From Papaver somniferum (lineage: Eukaryota > Streptophyta > Magnoliopsida > Ranunculales > Papaveraceae): a stretch of 64,000 bases of DNA. The notes beneath the pieces were generated by a model, which was not told where the DNA came from, searched no databases, and worked only from the letters and a program-made list of their open reading frames with translations. The position numbers and the translations under genes are program-made. Position 1 is the stretch's first letter. The number at the start of each line of letters is the position of its first letter. Where the stretch lies: positions 197,125,192 through 197,189,191 of the forward strand of contig NC_039358.1 in NCBI RefSeq assembly GCF_003573695.1, given 5' to 3'. Below, piece after piece: positions 56,159-64,000 of the stretch.

Positions 56159-58760
56159 TTTTGCTCCTTTGGTTGAGGGTTGTTGGAACAATAATCCTTA
56201 AGCAAATCATCATCGGTATGGATTTGAGGACGAGAAGAGTGACCGAGCGAGATATCTGAACATGCTTGGTTCCGATCTGGCTTGTAGTTAGGCTTCACTT
56301 CTATAGAGTGTTTGGTTGGGGTCGTCCGAGTTGGTTGTTGCGATGCTTGTGCTTCACGATCCCTGATATGTGCTACACGATGTGGATGTGCGAGTTGCGG
56401 TTCTGAGTAACAGTGCGAGGTCGCTCTCAATTCTTGGTCTTTGATTCTTTGTTGAAATTGGTTCATGACTTCAGTTGGTGGTGTGTGGTACCGAGCTTCA
56501 TGGCTCTTCGTTGCTGAAGGAACTTCGCAGAAGAATATAACCATCTTTTAAAGTATTAATAGTTTCCCATGTTCTTATGTGAAGTTCCGAGGAAGTCCTT
56601 GTGTTCGTGATCGTTGTGGCTGCTCCTTGGAGGTTCGTGCTCCATCTCCGTTTAGCTTGGTTAGCATCAGTTCTTGACGACTTGTCGTGTAGTGCTTCTT
56701 GGGACCATCATGGGTACCTGCTGCTCAAGCGAGAGTAGTAATTGCTATATTGCAGAAATATAAGTTCAAGATTTACTTTGCTTCACAAGCATAAACATTA
56801 TAGTAGTCAAGTACTACAGTTGTAAGAGGTAAGAACAGTTTAAAGTCTTGCATTGGCATAGACAAATAAGATATTTGATATCATTAAGCATGCTTATGGT
56901 ATGAATGATTTCCATGCATATGTAATCTATTTAAGCTATATATTAAGCTATTAAGCATATTGCTAGAAGAATTAGTGGAATGCACAGTGAGAAGCTCCTT
57001 AATAAAGGTGATACTTAGCTTTCTTCGCAATTGGCTGATTTCCTTTGCACTTTAGCTTGCTCCTTGCTCCGAGCGATGAGGGTTTTTCCTTATTCCAATA
57101 TATATGCTCTTTTTATCATTTGAGAGGATAAGTTTTTGAACAAATCCAAAATAAACTCCATGAAATGAAATAAATTGAGATAAGTTGAGGATAGATAAGC
57201 TTTGAATCTTTTATCTTTTTACTGGTGTAAAAAGTCTTATGTGTGACACATCGATGTGGGGTCTTGCCAAATGACTTTGAGATTGCATTCCGAGGTCATG
57301 CTTTGAGGGCTTACTAAATGCCTCAAATCGTGCTGCTATAAGATTTATCTGATGCCTTCGGATGGTGGTCCGAGGTCTTGTGTTGGTTCCGAGATATATC
57401 GGATGCTCATATCTGTGGGGACTCAAAATGTCTTCGGATGGTAGTCCGAAGACTTGCCCCGAGGACTTACTGTTTGCCTTGAATCGTGTGGACGTAAGCT
57501 TTTGTTGAATGCCTTCGGAGAGGAGACCGAGGTCTTACTTCGTGCTCCAGTTGGAGGCTTGTGTCTGTGGGGACTCAAAATGTCTTCGGATCGTAATCCG
57601 AAGTCCTTCTCTGAGGGCTTACGGATTGCCTCAATTTGTGATCCGAGGATCTAAACCTTTCTTGAAGGTAATGAGGGTATGCGCTACCCCCCTTTGGTTT
57701 TTGAAAGCTTAAAAGCTTATAGCATTTGAAAGAAAAAGTCAAGGTTTTTGCCCCTAAATCCATTTTCTGATTTATAATGTTACTACCTGTAGCTTGTACC
57801 TTGATACAATTTTGCTTTTTGCAGTTATATGAGGTCATACCATAGTGGTATCCCTTTCGTCCTTGAACAAGTTATGGGCTATAAGGCCGAGAAGTGATCA
57901 GCTTCCCATTTGGCCAGATAACCTCTTAAAATACAAGTCGAGAGGATTTCAAGGATCCTTCTGATCCCGAATATGTTTCATATATTCATGAATTATGTAC
58001 AATGCTTCTCTTTGGGAAGGATTCTGCCCCATAGTCGGATCGTGGCGCTAACTAGAGTGAGGGGTATACCTCTGATAGTTGATTCACACTTCAGCCTAAA
58101 GTGAGTAAACTACAAGGTATCTCCTGAAGTACAGGACACCATCTGACTCGTGGTAGAGATGGCATTACCCTAGGTCAATGTGTCTGTCTCGGGTAGCTTG
58201 AGCATTGTTCGCATCATCCTGTTTGAGGATGGGATGGTGTGGCTAGCACCTTACCATTCGTGATGGTCTTGAGGAGATGTTTCCTCGCATAGGGGTCATG
58301 CCCCTGTTACCATTCGTGATGGAACAATACTAAATGAGTGAACCTGCAAACAACATATATAATTCATGCATTCAACATATCAAAATAATGAATAAAACAA
58401 TCACATGGAAATAAATCATATGGCATTGAGAATAGGTTTTTCTCGTATGGGGCTTATGGCCCGATTACCATCGTGATGGTTTGGAGAAGATATTTTCTCG
58501 CACGAGGGTTTGGTTTAACCAGATACCATTCGTAATGGTCTCGAGAAGATGTTTTCTCGGATGGGGATCGTGCCCCAATTACCATCTCGAGAAGATGTTT
58601 TCTCGGATGGGGATCATGCCCCAATTACTATCGGTGATGGAAAAATTTCATATTAAGAACACTAAGTTACCCTGAAGGAAAACACAGATATGACAAGAGG
58701 AAGATATTTATATCACATTCATTCAACATTCATCAAATGTCCCTGATTCTAGCGCCAAAA
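56159..58760 (-). other. Interior of element E: non-coding with hairpin and tandem repeats
   Basis: A 161-codon minus-strand frame (56544-56059) runs into the LTR and has no recognisable motif. Around 57280-57640 there are diverged repeats of about 75-160 bp, each with a hairpin such as CTTCGGATGGTAGTCCGAAG (57432-57451) or CTTCGGATCGTAATCCGAAG (57584-57603). A second array at about 58270-58640 repeats a unit with TTTTCTCGGATGGGGATC and GCCCCAATTACCAT. No protein function inferred. Confidence 0.65.
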
Positions 58761-59212
58761 TGTAGCTGCATCTTTTCTGATGCCTACACCCATGATGATC
58801 TTAACCATCAAAACATACATTAACACACATAATAGAAGATAAAGTGCAGAAATGTAAAAGGAGACAGATCTTTTTACGTGGTTCGGTCAATTGTGACCTA
58901 CATCCACGGATTTCACTATGTTGTGAGGTGTTTACAAGATCTCCATTGGAGAGGCTCTCATGAAGCTCTAAGGAAGAAGAAGGAGGCTAGTCTTAGCTAG
59001 AGCGACCATCTAAAGATCAGACCCCCACTTCCCTATTTCTCTTTCTCTTTTATAGGGTAGGTGGTTACATCAATTAAAAATACGCCCTTAGGGCTGACTA
59101 GATAGGATAAGATTAAGTGGTTGGGTATACATTGTGTATATGGTTACATTTTAGTAGGATACTTCGGCTTCTAATCTTGCGCCACATAGCGAGCTCATCT
59201 TTTTCCCTCACA
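58761..59212 (-). repeat. 5' LTR of element E
   Basis: 452 bp partner of 55707-56158, ending next to the ATGTT duplication. Confidence 0.9.
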
Positions 59213-59299
59213 ATGTTCTCTTCTCTTAGCTCATTATTTTGCCGCGTCAAATTCGCACGTTCTTCGTACTTCTCACCTTCTTTCTGAAGCCAACCTTTG

Positions 59300-59596
59300 T
59301 CAAAGTTCCTCGATTGTCATGTTCTCTCCATTCCCTTCTATTAGTCCTGCATCTCCAGTTCTTTGCTCTTCTTCTTCTGTTGAATCTGTATTTGGCGTAT
59401 TAACGCTCACTCTATCATAGTCGATGGTATTTTTCTCCGCTAGTTCTTGTTGGATTCGAGTTTGGGTTTGATTTCGTCTATTGTTCCTTTCTCCCATCCT
59501 TGTGGATTCAGCGATTTCGCTTCTTCTTCTTCCTGCGATCCTTCTGCTCCTTCCAGTTGCTATTGCTTGTTCTGCTGTAGATGATTGTCTTACCAA
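59300..59596 (-). pseudogene. gag N-terminus of element C
   Basis: Starts MVRQSSTAEQAIATGRSRR, about 240 bp after the 5' LTR. Matches the start of B's gag, including DYDRVSV and GNGENMTI (GNDENMTI in B). Ends at a TGA; after two more stops the frame reaches element E at ...REEN, and continues beyond E as RLQDQRSR at 55700. Element E therefore interrupted gag at this point. Confidence 0.8.
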
Positions 59597-59832
59597 TTTT
59601 ACTTTCTTGTAATAATAAAGGAAAATTTTCTCTTTAACGAACTGAAAACTTAAACAATGAAGGTTGTTTTTCTGAGACCGAAACTTTTGATTGAACTTTC
59701 TAGGTCTAAACTTCTAAAATTTTCAAAAGATTCCTAATAAAGCGATGAAAAACTATGAATGATTCTAAGCTTGCTGTTTAAAGGAATTCATCAACAGTGT
59801 ATTTCATTCCCAGCTGATTTCTAGCGCCAAAA

Positions 59833-60296
59833 TGTAGTTGCAGGAAATCCTACAACCACACCCTTATTAAAATCTATAGAACAATCTAAATAATCATCAT
59901 AAGAATCATAAGAACTTTCATTAAAATCTTCAAATCAGAAACAAAGTTATGAGAAAACTCTAACTTGGGAAGCAAATAATCTTTCTCTCTCCTAAATATC
60001 TTGTCCAAGCTCTCAAAAAGATCTCCCCTCTACACAAGGTCGCTCGGCTCCTTATATAGGAGTTTACATAGTGAAGGACATCTAATAAAGCCCTTAATTT
60101 CAGAATTGACGTGCGTCAATGTCGCGTAGACTTTACCATCGCCGCGTGGTTTCTTTACTGCCGCGCAGGTCTTCACATTTTCCTCGTGACTTAGAGTAAC
60201 ATCATCTGATGCGTCATTCTGGATATGAAGTATGCGGTCGTCTTCGCTCAGTCCAATTTCGCATATCTGATAGGTGTGCGGTATTTTGTACCCACA
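59833..60296 (-). repeat. 5' LTR of element C, with TATA box and adjacent primer site
   Basis: 464 bp. On the minus strand a TATA box CTATATAAGG lies near 60050-60062. The primer site TTTTGGCGCTAGAAATC follows directly at 59816-59832. Confidence 0.88.
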
Positions 60297-60565
60297 TTAT
60301 TGGAACGGAAATACGTTACAAAGATCTTATAATTGTGATATATGGATTCATTTCTCACTTGTAGTTTATAACCCTGGTTGGTTTGAGAAGCTATCGTTAT
60401 CTCCCGTATGAAGACTAGGGCGGGTGAATATATCTTTGCATTTCGAATTGGATGCGACCTCATGATAAATGAGTATAAGATCATGTGTGTCATGGTGTAG
60501 AAGGATGAACATGAATATTACATCATTACATTAGGGAATAGTAATCCATGGAGAAAGATAAAATT

Positions 60566-61794
60566 GGGGATATGTCCTATTTTCACTAACTCGTTTGGGA
60601 ATCTATCCCATGAACGAAAAAATTAAGGAATCTATCTTAGAGAGAGAAAAAACTGTTAAACACATGATATCCAACATGCTTGGGCTTATACATATGGATG
60701 ATAGACATTTTTGCCCTCAACCCTACATATTCTTCTACACATATTCTTATACTTAGTGTTTTAAGATCCAGACTGGAACGGTGGCTCTCGCCACGAAATC
60801 ATCACCATGGGATGCTAATGGCAGCACTCATTTTCTTCCGCAGCACATTATTCTTCCCTGCCATCATCGAAACAATCAACAACATCTTCCTCATCCGAGT
60901 AACCATTCTGCCACCATAACCAATCAAATACCACGAGCTGCATTTACAACTCACTAAAGTTGCTTGATACATCCATCATGTCCGCTGTCTGAAGGCTTTA
61001 AAGTAAACCCAATTCTCAGACCACAGCGTCAATTCCCTTTCTCTCGGCCAATTTCTCAAACAATAGGCGTGCATTATATGCATTCTCTAGAGGTGGCTCT
61101 CTGCTGTTTCTCCGGTTCCCTTCTTTAATAAGTTTCAACTGCAATTTTATCATCTAACGAGAACCCAAGTTCTCTCATACCACCGGGACTGTAAAACAAT
61201 AGAAATCCAAGTCATGCATCCATATAATGAACGGCAAACTCCCATATTCCACTGTCACGAGTACTATAGCCATGAAAATCTCCATTCACGCCTAAGCTGT
61301 CTATCCAGCCACATCTCCTTGGAACCAATCGATGCCATCATTCCCGATTCATCCAGCCCACATTTGATCAAGATACAACCCACTGCAGAAATTAGATGAT
61401 AACCCCCATTCGAATTCATGGCATAAATTCCCAAATTCTGACACGTCAAGAACTCCTTGTACACAACCAAATTCGACCCCAAATCCGCATACTTGAGAAC
61501 CCATTCATCCTTGTTCTTCTCGCTGACCTCTCCATCGTTTACAGCCATGAACTAATTTAGTACCAACCCAGTCAAAAACTAGAAAGACAAATGAATAGCG
61601 CTGCTTGAGACTTTTCTCGTGTCGTTAATCTCAAGGAGGTTGAGGGTAAAAATGTCAATCATTCACATGTGTAAGCCAACACATGTGGGACATCATGTAT
61701 TCAACGGTTCTTTTCTCTTTCTTGGATAGATTCCTTAATTTTTCGGTTATGGGATAGATCCTCAAACGAATTAGTAAAAATGAGACATATCCTC
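60566..61794 (-). mobile_element. Long-TIR DNA transposon carrying a host gene fragment
   Basis: About 1229 bp. Its ends are inverted repeats of about 160-175 bp: 60566-60740 against 61620-61794, starting GGGGATATGTCCTATTTTCA and (inverted) GAGGATATGTCTCATTTTTA. Between them, on the minus strand, is a 94-codon frame (61548-61264, MAVNDGEVSEKNKDEWVLKY) and further protein-like stretches (NAYNARLLFEKLAERKGIDA near 61090-61020) that do not look like a transposase. I do not recognise the source gene. Long TIRs with a captured fragment suggest a Pack-type Mutator element, but I found no clear 9-bp duplication. Confidence 0.65.
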
Positions 61795-61930
61795 GGTTTC
61801 CCATTGATAACCTATTATGAAAACAGCCTCCACTGCATAATATTATATATGCCACTGAAAGACCCTTCTCTTTGACACAATGGTAAAAGATAAAGCGGAA
61901 GAGGAATTATATAAATGTTTAGCTTTGTTA

Positions 61931-62234
61931 GAGCATCTCCAATGGGACATCCTTAATTTCCTATTAAGGAGGCCACATAGGATTTATATGTTTTTTAATT
62001 AAAATCCTTCTCAAACGGGAATGTGAGCACTAAATGTGAAGGTGATGTGGAAGGTAGTTACATTAAGAGCTTCTCCAATGGAATGTATGTGAAGATAAAT
62101 GTCTAAATCCACATAGGATAGACATTCATTTTTCCTAAAATTCTTCTCCAACCCCAATTTCTTAAATCAATGTGAAGATGACACGATATATATGAACCAC
62201 GTAGAAAGCACACCACCACCCGTTGGAGATGCTC
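61931..62234. mobile_element. Tourist-like MITE 2 inside the F-box pseudogene
   Basis: 304 bp. Ends GAGCATCTCCAATGGG ... CCCGTTGGAGATGCTC, with TTA on both sides (61928-61930 and 62235-62237). Diverged from MITE 1 but with shared termini. The F-box reading frame ends at its left edge (KCLALL) and resumes at its right (LSLDFHDEKF). Confidence 0.82.
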
Positions 62235-62459
62235 TTATCATTGGATTTCCACGATGAAAAGTTTCAAACAATTACACTTCCAGGGGACGATGTATATGTT
62301 TCAAAATATAACAGCAAAGACTTGTATCCATTGGAGTACAAAGGATGTTTCGGTTTTTCATGGATAGAGAAAACAGATATTGGTTATAAAGGTAAGGTTA
62401 CATTTAACGATATGCCTCTAAGTAATCCTGCAGTTAATTCATTTTTAGATCCTTTGTAA

Positions 62460-62906
62460 TCTTTTCAAAAGAAAAAAAATGAATTTTACTTTTCATGTTT
62501 GGCCCATTATGGATGATCTTGCTGTTATCTTAATGATTTTATATTTGATTCGATTGACAATTAATGTTAGCTGCATTGTCAGATTCCACTTGATTAATTA
62601 GAGACCTCTAATCGGCCACTTGTTCCCGTTCTCTTCACACGTGTTTTTACCCACATTTTCATCTTTATCTTAAACTTGGTTGCTTGTTAAACGGTGGATC
62701 AGTCTGTCAGTCATACTGTTGTCTTAATTTGTCATGTTATATGCAGTGGGAAATTTGGTGGAATACCATCTTCAAAAGCAGGCTCCTGTAAACAAAATCT
62801 AGCAACAATTCGGTCTCTAATTTCTAGTTTTGTTGTTTCGTTTAAATTTGCTTGTTTTTCCTTTTTAATATTTTTGGAGTTCCTGTGCGTGAGTGCGTTC
62901 CGGAAA
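62460..62906. promoter_or_regulatory. Region between F-box pseudogene and serine hydrolase gene
   Basis: About 450 bp, presumably promoter and 5' UTR of the hydrolase. A frame open from 62694 runs into the hydrolase exon, but the upstream part is hydrophobic and unlike the family, so I start the gene at 62907. Confidence 0.4.
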
Positions 62907-64000
62907 ATGAAAACGAAACCAAGGTTCCTGTGTCTTCATGGAATGAGAACGAGTGCAAAAATTTTTAGGGAACAAATATTCAAAAGATGGCCAGATTCTA
63001 TACTTGAAAACATTGATCTAGTCTTCATTGATGCTCCATTTCCGTCTCTTGATGATAAACCCACCATCAGAGGTTTTGTCGGCATTGATGATCACTTCGA
63101 TCCTCCATACTACGATTGGTTCCAATTCGATCAAGTGTGTGCCTTAATCCTCATCAAAAAAAAATAGTCTTCGAAGTTATGAAAGTAGAATGTTCGGCCC
63201 TTCTAATCATGTTTTTGGTTTAATATTACAGGAATTCATGGAGTACAAGAACTTGGATGAGTGTATTGACTACATCCAAGATTGCATGCTTAAGCTAGGA
63301 CATTTTGATGGTCTAATGGGATTTTCACAAGTAATTAGTCTTTAAATTTTCTACTTGCTCTTATATATTTTTGTAAACTAATGATCATTGCCTCATTGGG
63401 CGTTTTTCAAAGATTGTTTGTGGTTATTGACTAGTAAAAACTTGCATGGGGGAATTCTTTCGGCCACTTTGCCAGCACTACAGAAAAAGGTACATATGCA
63501 TGACTACTATATATACTGAGCAAATACTAGTGACAGTGTTTTTTGAAAGCTCAATCTAATCTGTACACGCATGCAAAACAATTTTGCAGGGTTTAGCACT
63601 TAATAAAGTTCCTCAAATAAGAAATGTGATAATAATTGGAGGAGCGACCTTTTTATGCCCGGTCATGGCTGAGAAAGCTCACCCTCCAGGGAACAAGAAT
63701 TCCTGCAAGTCGCTTCACTTTTTGGGTGAGACGGACATTCTAAAGGAGCGTGGGATTAAGCTTTTGGAATCCTTTGTTAACCCATACGTTATTCATCACC
63801 CCAGAGGCCACACTATCCCAAGACTTGGTAAACCAACTCAACTACAGATGTAACCTTCATTTTAGTTCTTTTTTTTTTTTTTTCGCTTGCATTTACTCTA
63901 ATACCGATATCAATTCAGATGACCACGGTCTGCTGATAATGCAAAAGTTCCTCCAAGAGATTCAGAAGGAAGAAGAAGAAAAAGAAAAAGAACATAGGGA
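62907..64000 (+). CDS. FSH1-family serine hydrolase, 3' end beyond window
   Basis: Exons 62907-63134, 63232-63330, 63448-63489, 63590-63827, 63919 to beyond 64000. Starts MKTKPRFLCLHGMRTSAKIF, the usual opening of the family (oxyanion-side LHG). Exon 1 includes VFIDAPFP and FDPPYYDWFQFD. Exon 2 has DCMLKLGHFDGLMGFSQ and runs into GGILSATLPALQKK in exon 3, giving the nucleophile motif G-F-S-Q-G. Exon 4 supplies the Asp (LHFLGETDILK) and His (HHPRGHTIPRL) of the triad. The final part is Glu/Lys-rich. Family role: small cytosolic alpha/beta-hydrolase esterases, substrates mostly unknown. Oddity: the expected AG before exon 3 reads AT at 63446-63447, so this copy may be mis-spliced or decaying. 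Confidence 0.85.

Larger units (their letters stand above)
55707..59212 (-). mobile_element. Small non-autonomous LTR element E nested in element C gag
   Basis: 3506 bp bounded by perfect 5-bp duplications ATGTT (55702-55706 and 59213-59217) and two 452-bp LTRs. Primer site TTTTGGCGCTAGAATCAGGG on the minus strand at 58741-58760, so the 5' LTR is the right one. The 2.6-kb interior has no gag or pol motif. About 14 LTR differences (about 3%), fewer than C, as expected for a later insertion. The primer-site match to C and D suggests mobilisation by Tat-type Gypsy enzymes (inference). Confidence 0.9.
47548..60296 (-). mobile_element. Gypsy retrotransposon C (non-autonomous), split by nested element E
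   Basis: 12,749 bp between LTRs 47548-48012 (3') and 59833-60296 (5') and imperfect duplications TTATC (47543-47547) / TTATT (60297-60301). On the minus strand: LTR, primer site, gag (interrupted by E), nucleocapsid-protease, an integrase C-terminal tail (53148-52810), then spacer. The + strand carries the reverse-strand gene (48532-51043). RT, RNase H and the integrase core are missing. I count about 27 LTR differences in 465 bp (about 6%). It inserted into an F-box gene, whose remains flank it on both sides. Confidence 0.92.
47195..62459 (+). pseudogene. F-box protein gene split by three insertions
   Basis: Four pieces remain: about 47195-47547, 60302-60565, 61795-61930 and 62235-62459. 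The first has VVFDDIHEDILL followed, after a frameshift, by the F-box helix LPVKSLIKFTCASKVWFNLI and YKHHLVESRKKPILMF. The second has VVYNPGWFEKLSLSP, then in other frames FRIGCDLMINEYKIMCVM, a TAG, and EYYIITLGNSNPWRKI. The third has ENSLHCI (usually NGSLHWI). The fourth has LSLDFHDEKFQTITLPGDD and CFGFSWIEK, ending at TAA 62457-62459. This order is that of plant F-box genes with an F-box-associated interaction domain. Between them lie element C, a long-TIR element and MITE 2. The intact gene would have supplied a substrate receptor for SCF ubiquitin ligases; this copy is dead. Confidence 0.82.

Noticed and set aside
57200..58660. Repeat arrays in element E considered as a CRISPR-like or satellite array
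   Set aside because: Units are diverged, of uneven length and confined between LTRs of a retrotransposon in a plant genome; a CRISPR reading makes no sense here.
62694..62906. In-frame N-terminal extension of the serine hydrolase (from 62694)
   Set aside because: Hydrophobic, low-complexity stretch not expected in this cytosolic family; the ATG at 62907 begins the conserved part.

Overview
This window is nuclear DNA from a flowering plant, most likely a eudicot with a retrotransposon-rich genome. The evidence is intron-split plant genes (a DUF26 receptor kinase, a cationic amino acid transporter, an F-box gene, an FSH-type serine hydrolase), plant LTR retrotransposons of the Ty3/Gypsy Tat type with two RNase H domains, plant MITEs and a tRNA-derived SINE. 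I cannot place the species from sequence alone.

Layout. 1-4388: 3' part of Gypsy element A, cut by the window edge. 5060-22050: Gypsy element B, split by nested long-LTR element N1 (7991-16431). 22680-25308: a small hAT element, then a Mutator-like element holding a SINE. 26019-39496: Gypsy element D, the youngest and most complete copy, with gag-pol on the minus strand. 39917-44793: two convergent host genes, a cysteine-rich receptor-like kinase (+) and a cationic amino acid transporter (-). 45288-46709: small hAT and Tourist-like elements. 47195-62459: one F-box pseudogene spread over 15 kb by three insertions: Gypsy element C (47548-60296, itself split by element E at 55707-59212), a long-TIR element with a captured gene fragment (60566-61794) and a Tourist-like MITE (61931-62234). 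62907 to the end: an FSH1-family serine hydrolase gene that runs off the window.

How it works together. All four Gypsy elements carry, between the end of pol and the 3' LTR, a second gene on the opposite strand. It is interrupted by GT-AG introns and encodes a globular N-terminal domain, a basic stretch, long coiled coils and (in A, B and C) an acidic tail. D keeps it almost intact (about 1155 codons, one 1-nt lesion). B and C have lost RT, RNase H and the integrase core at what looks like the same junction, yet keep gag-protease and the reverse-strand gene, so they look like a propagated non-autonomous family. A, B and C share a conserved spacer between the two convergent genes, with interleaved complementary segments that could form a pseudoknot. 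Target-site duplications identified by eye define the borders of B, C, D, E, N1, two hAT elements, two Tourist elements and the Mutator-like element.
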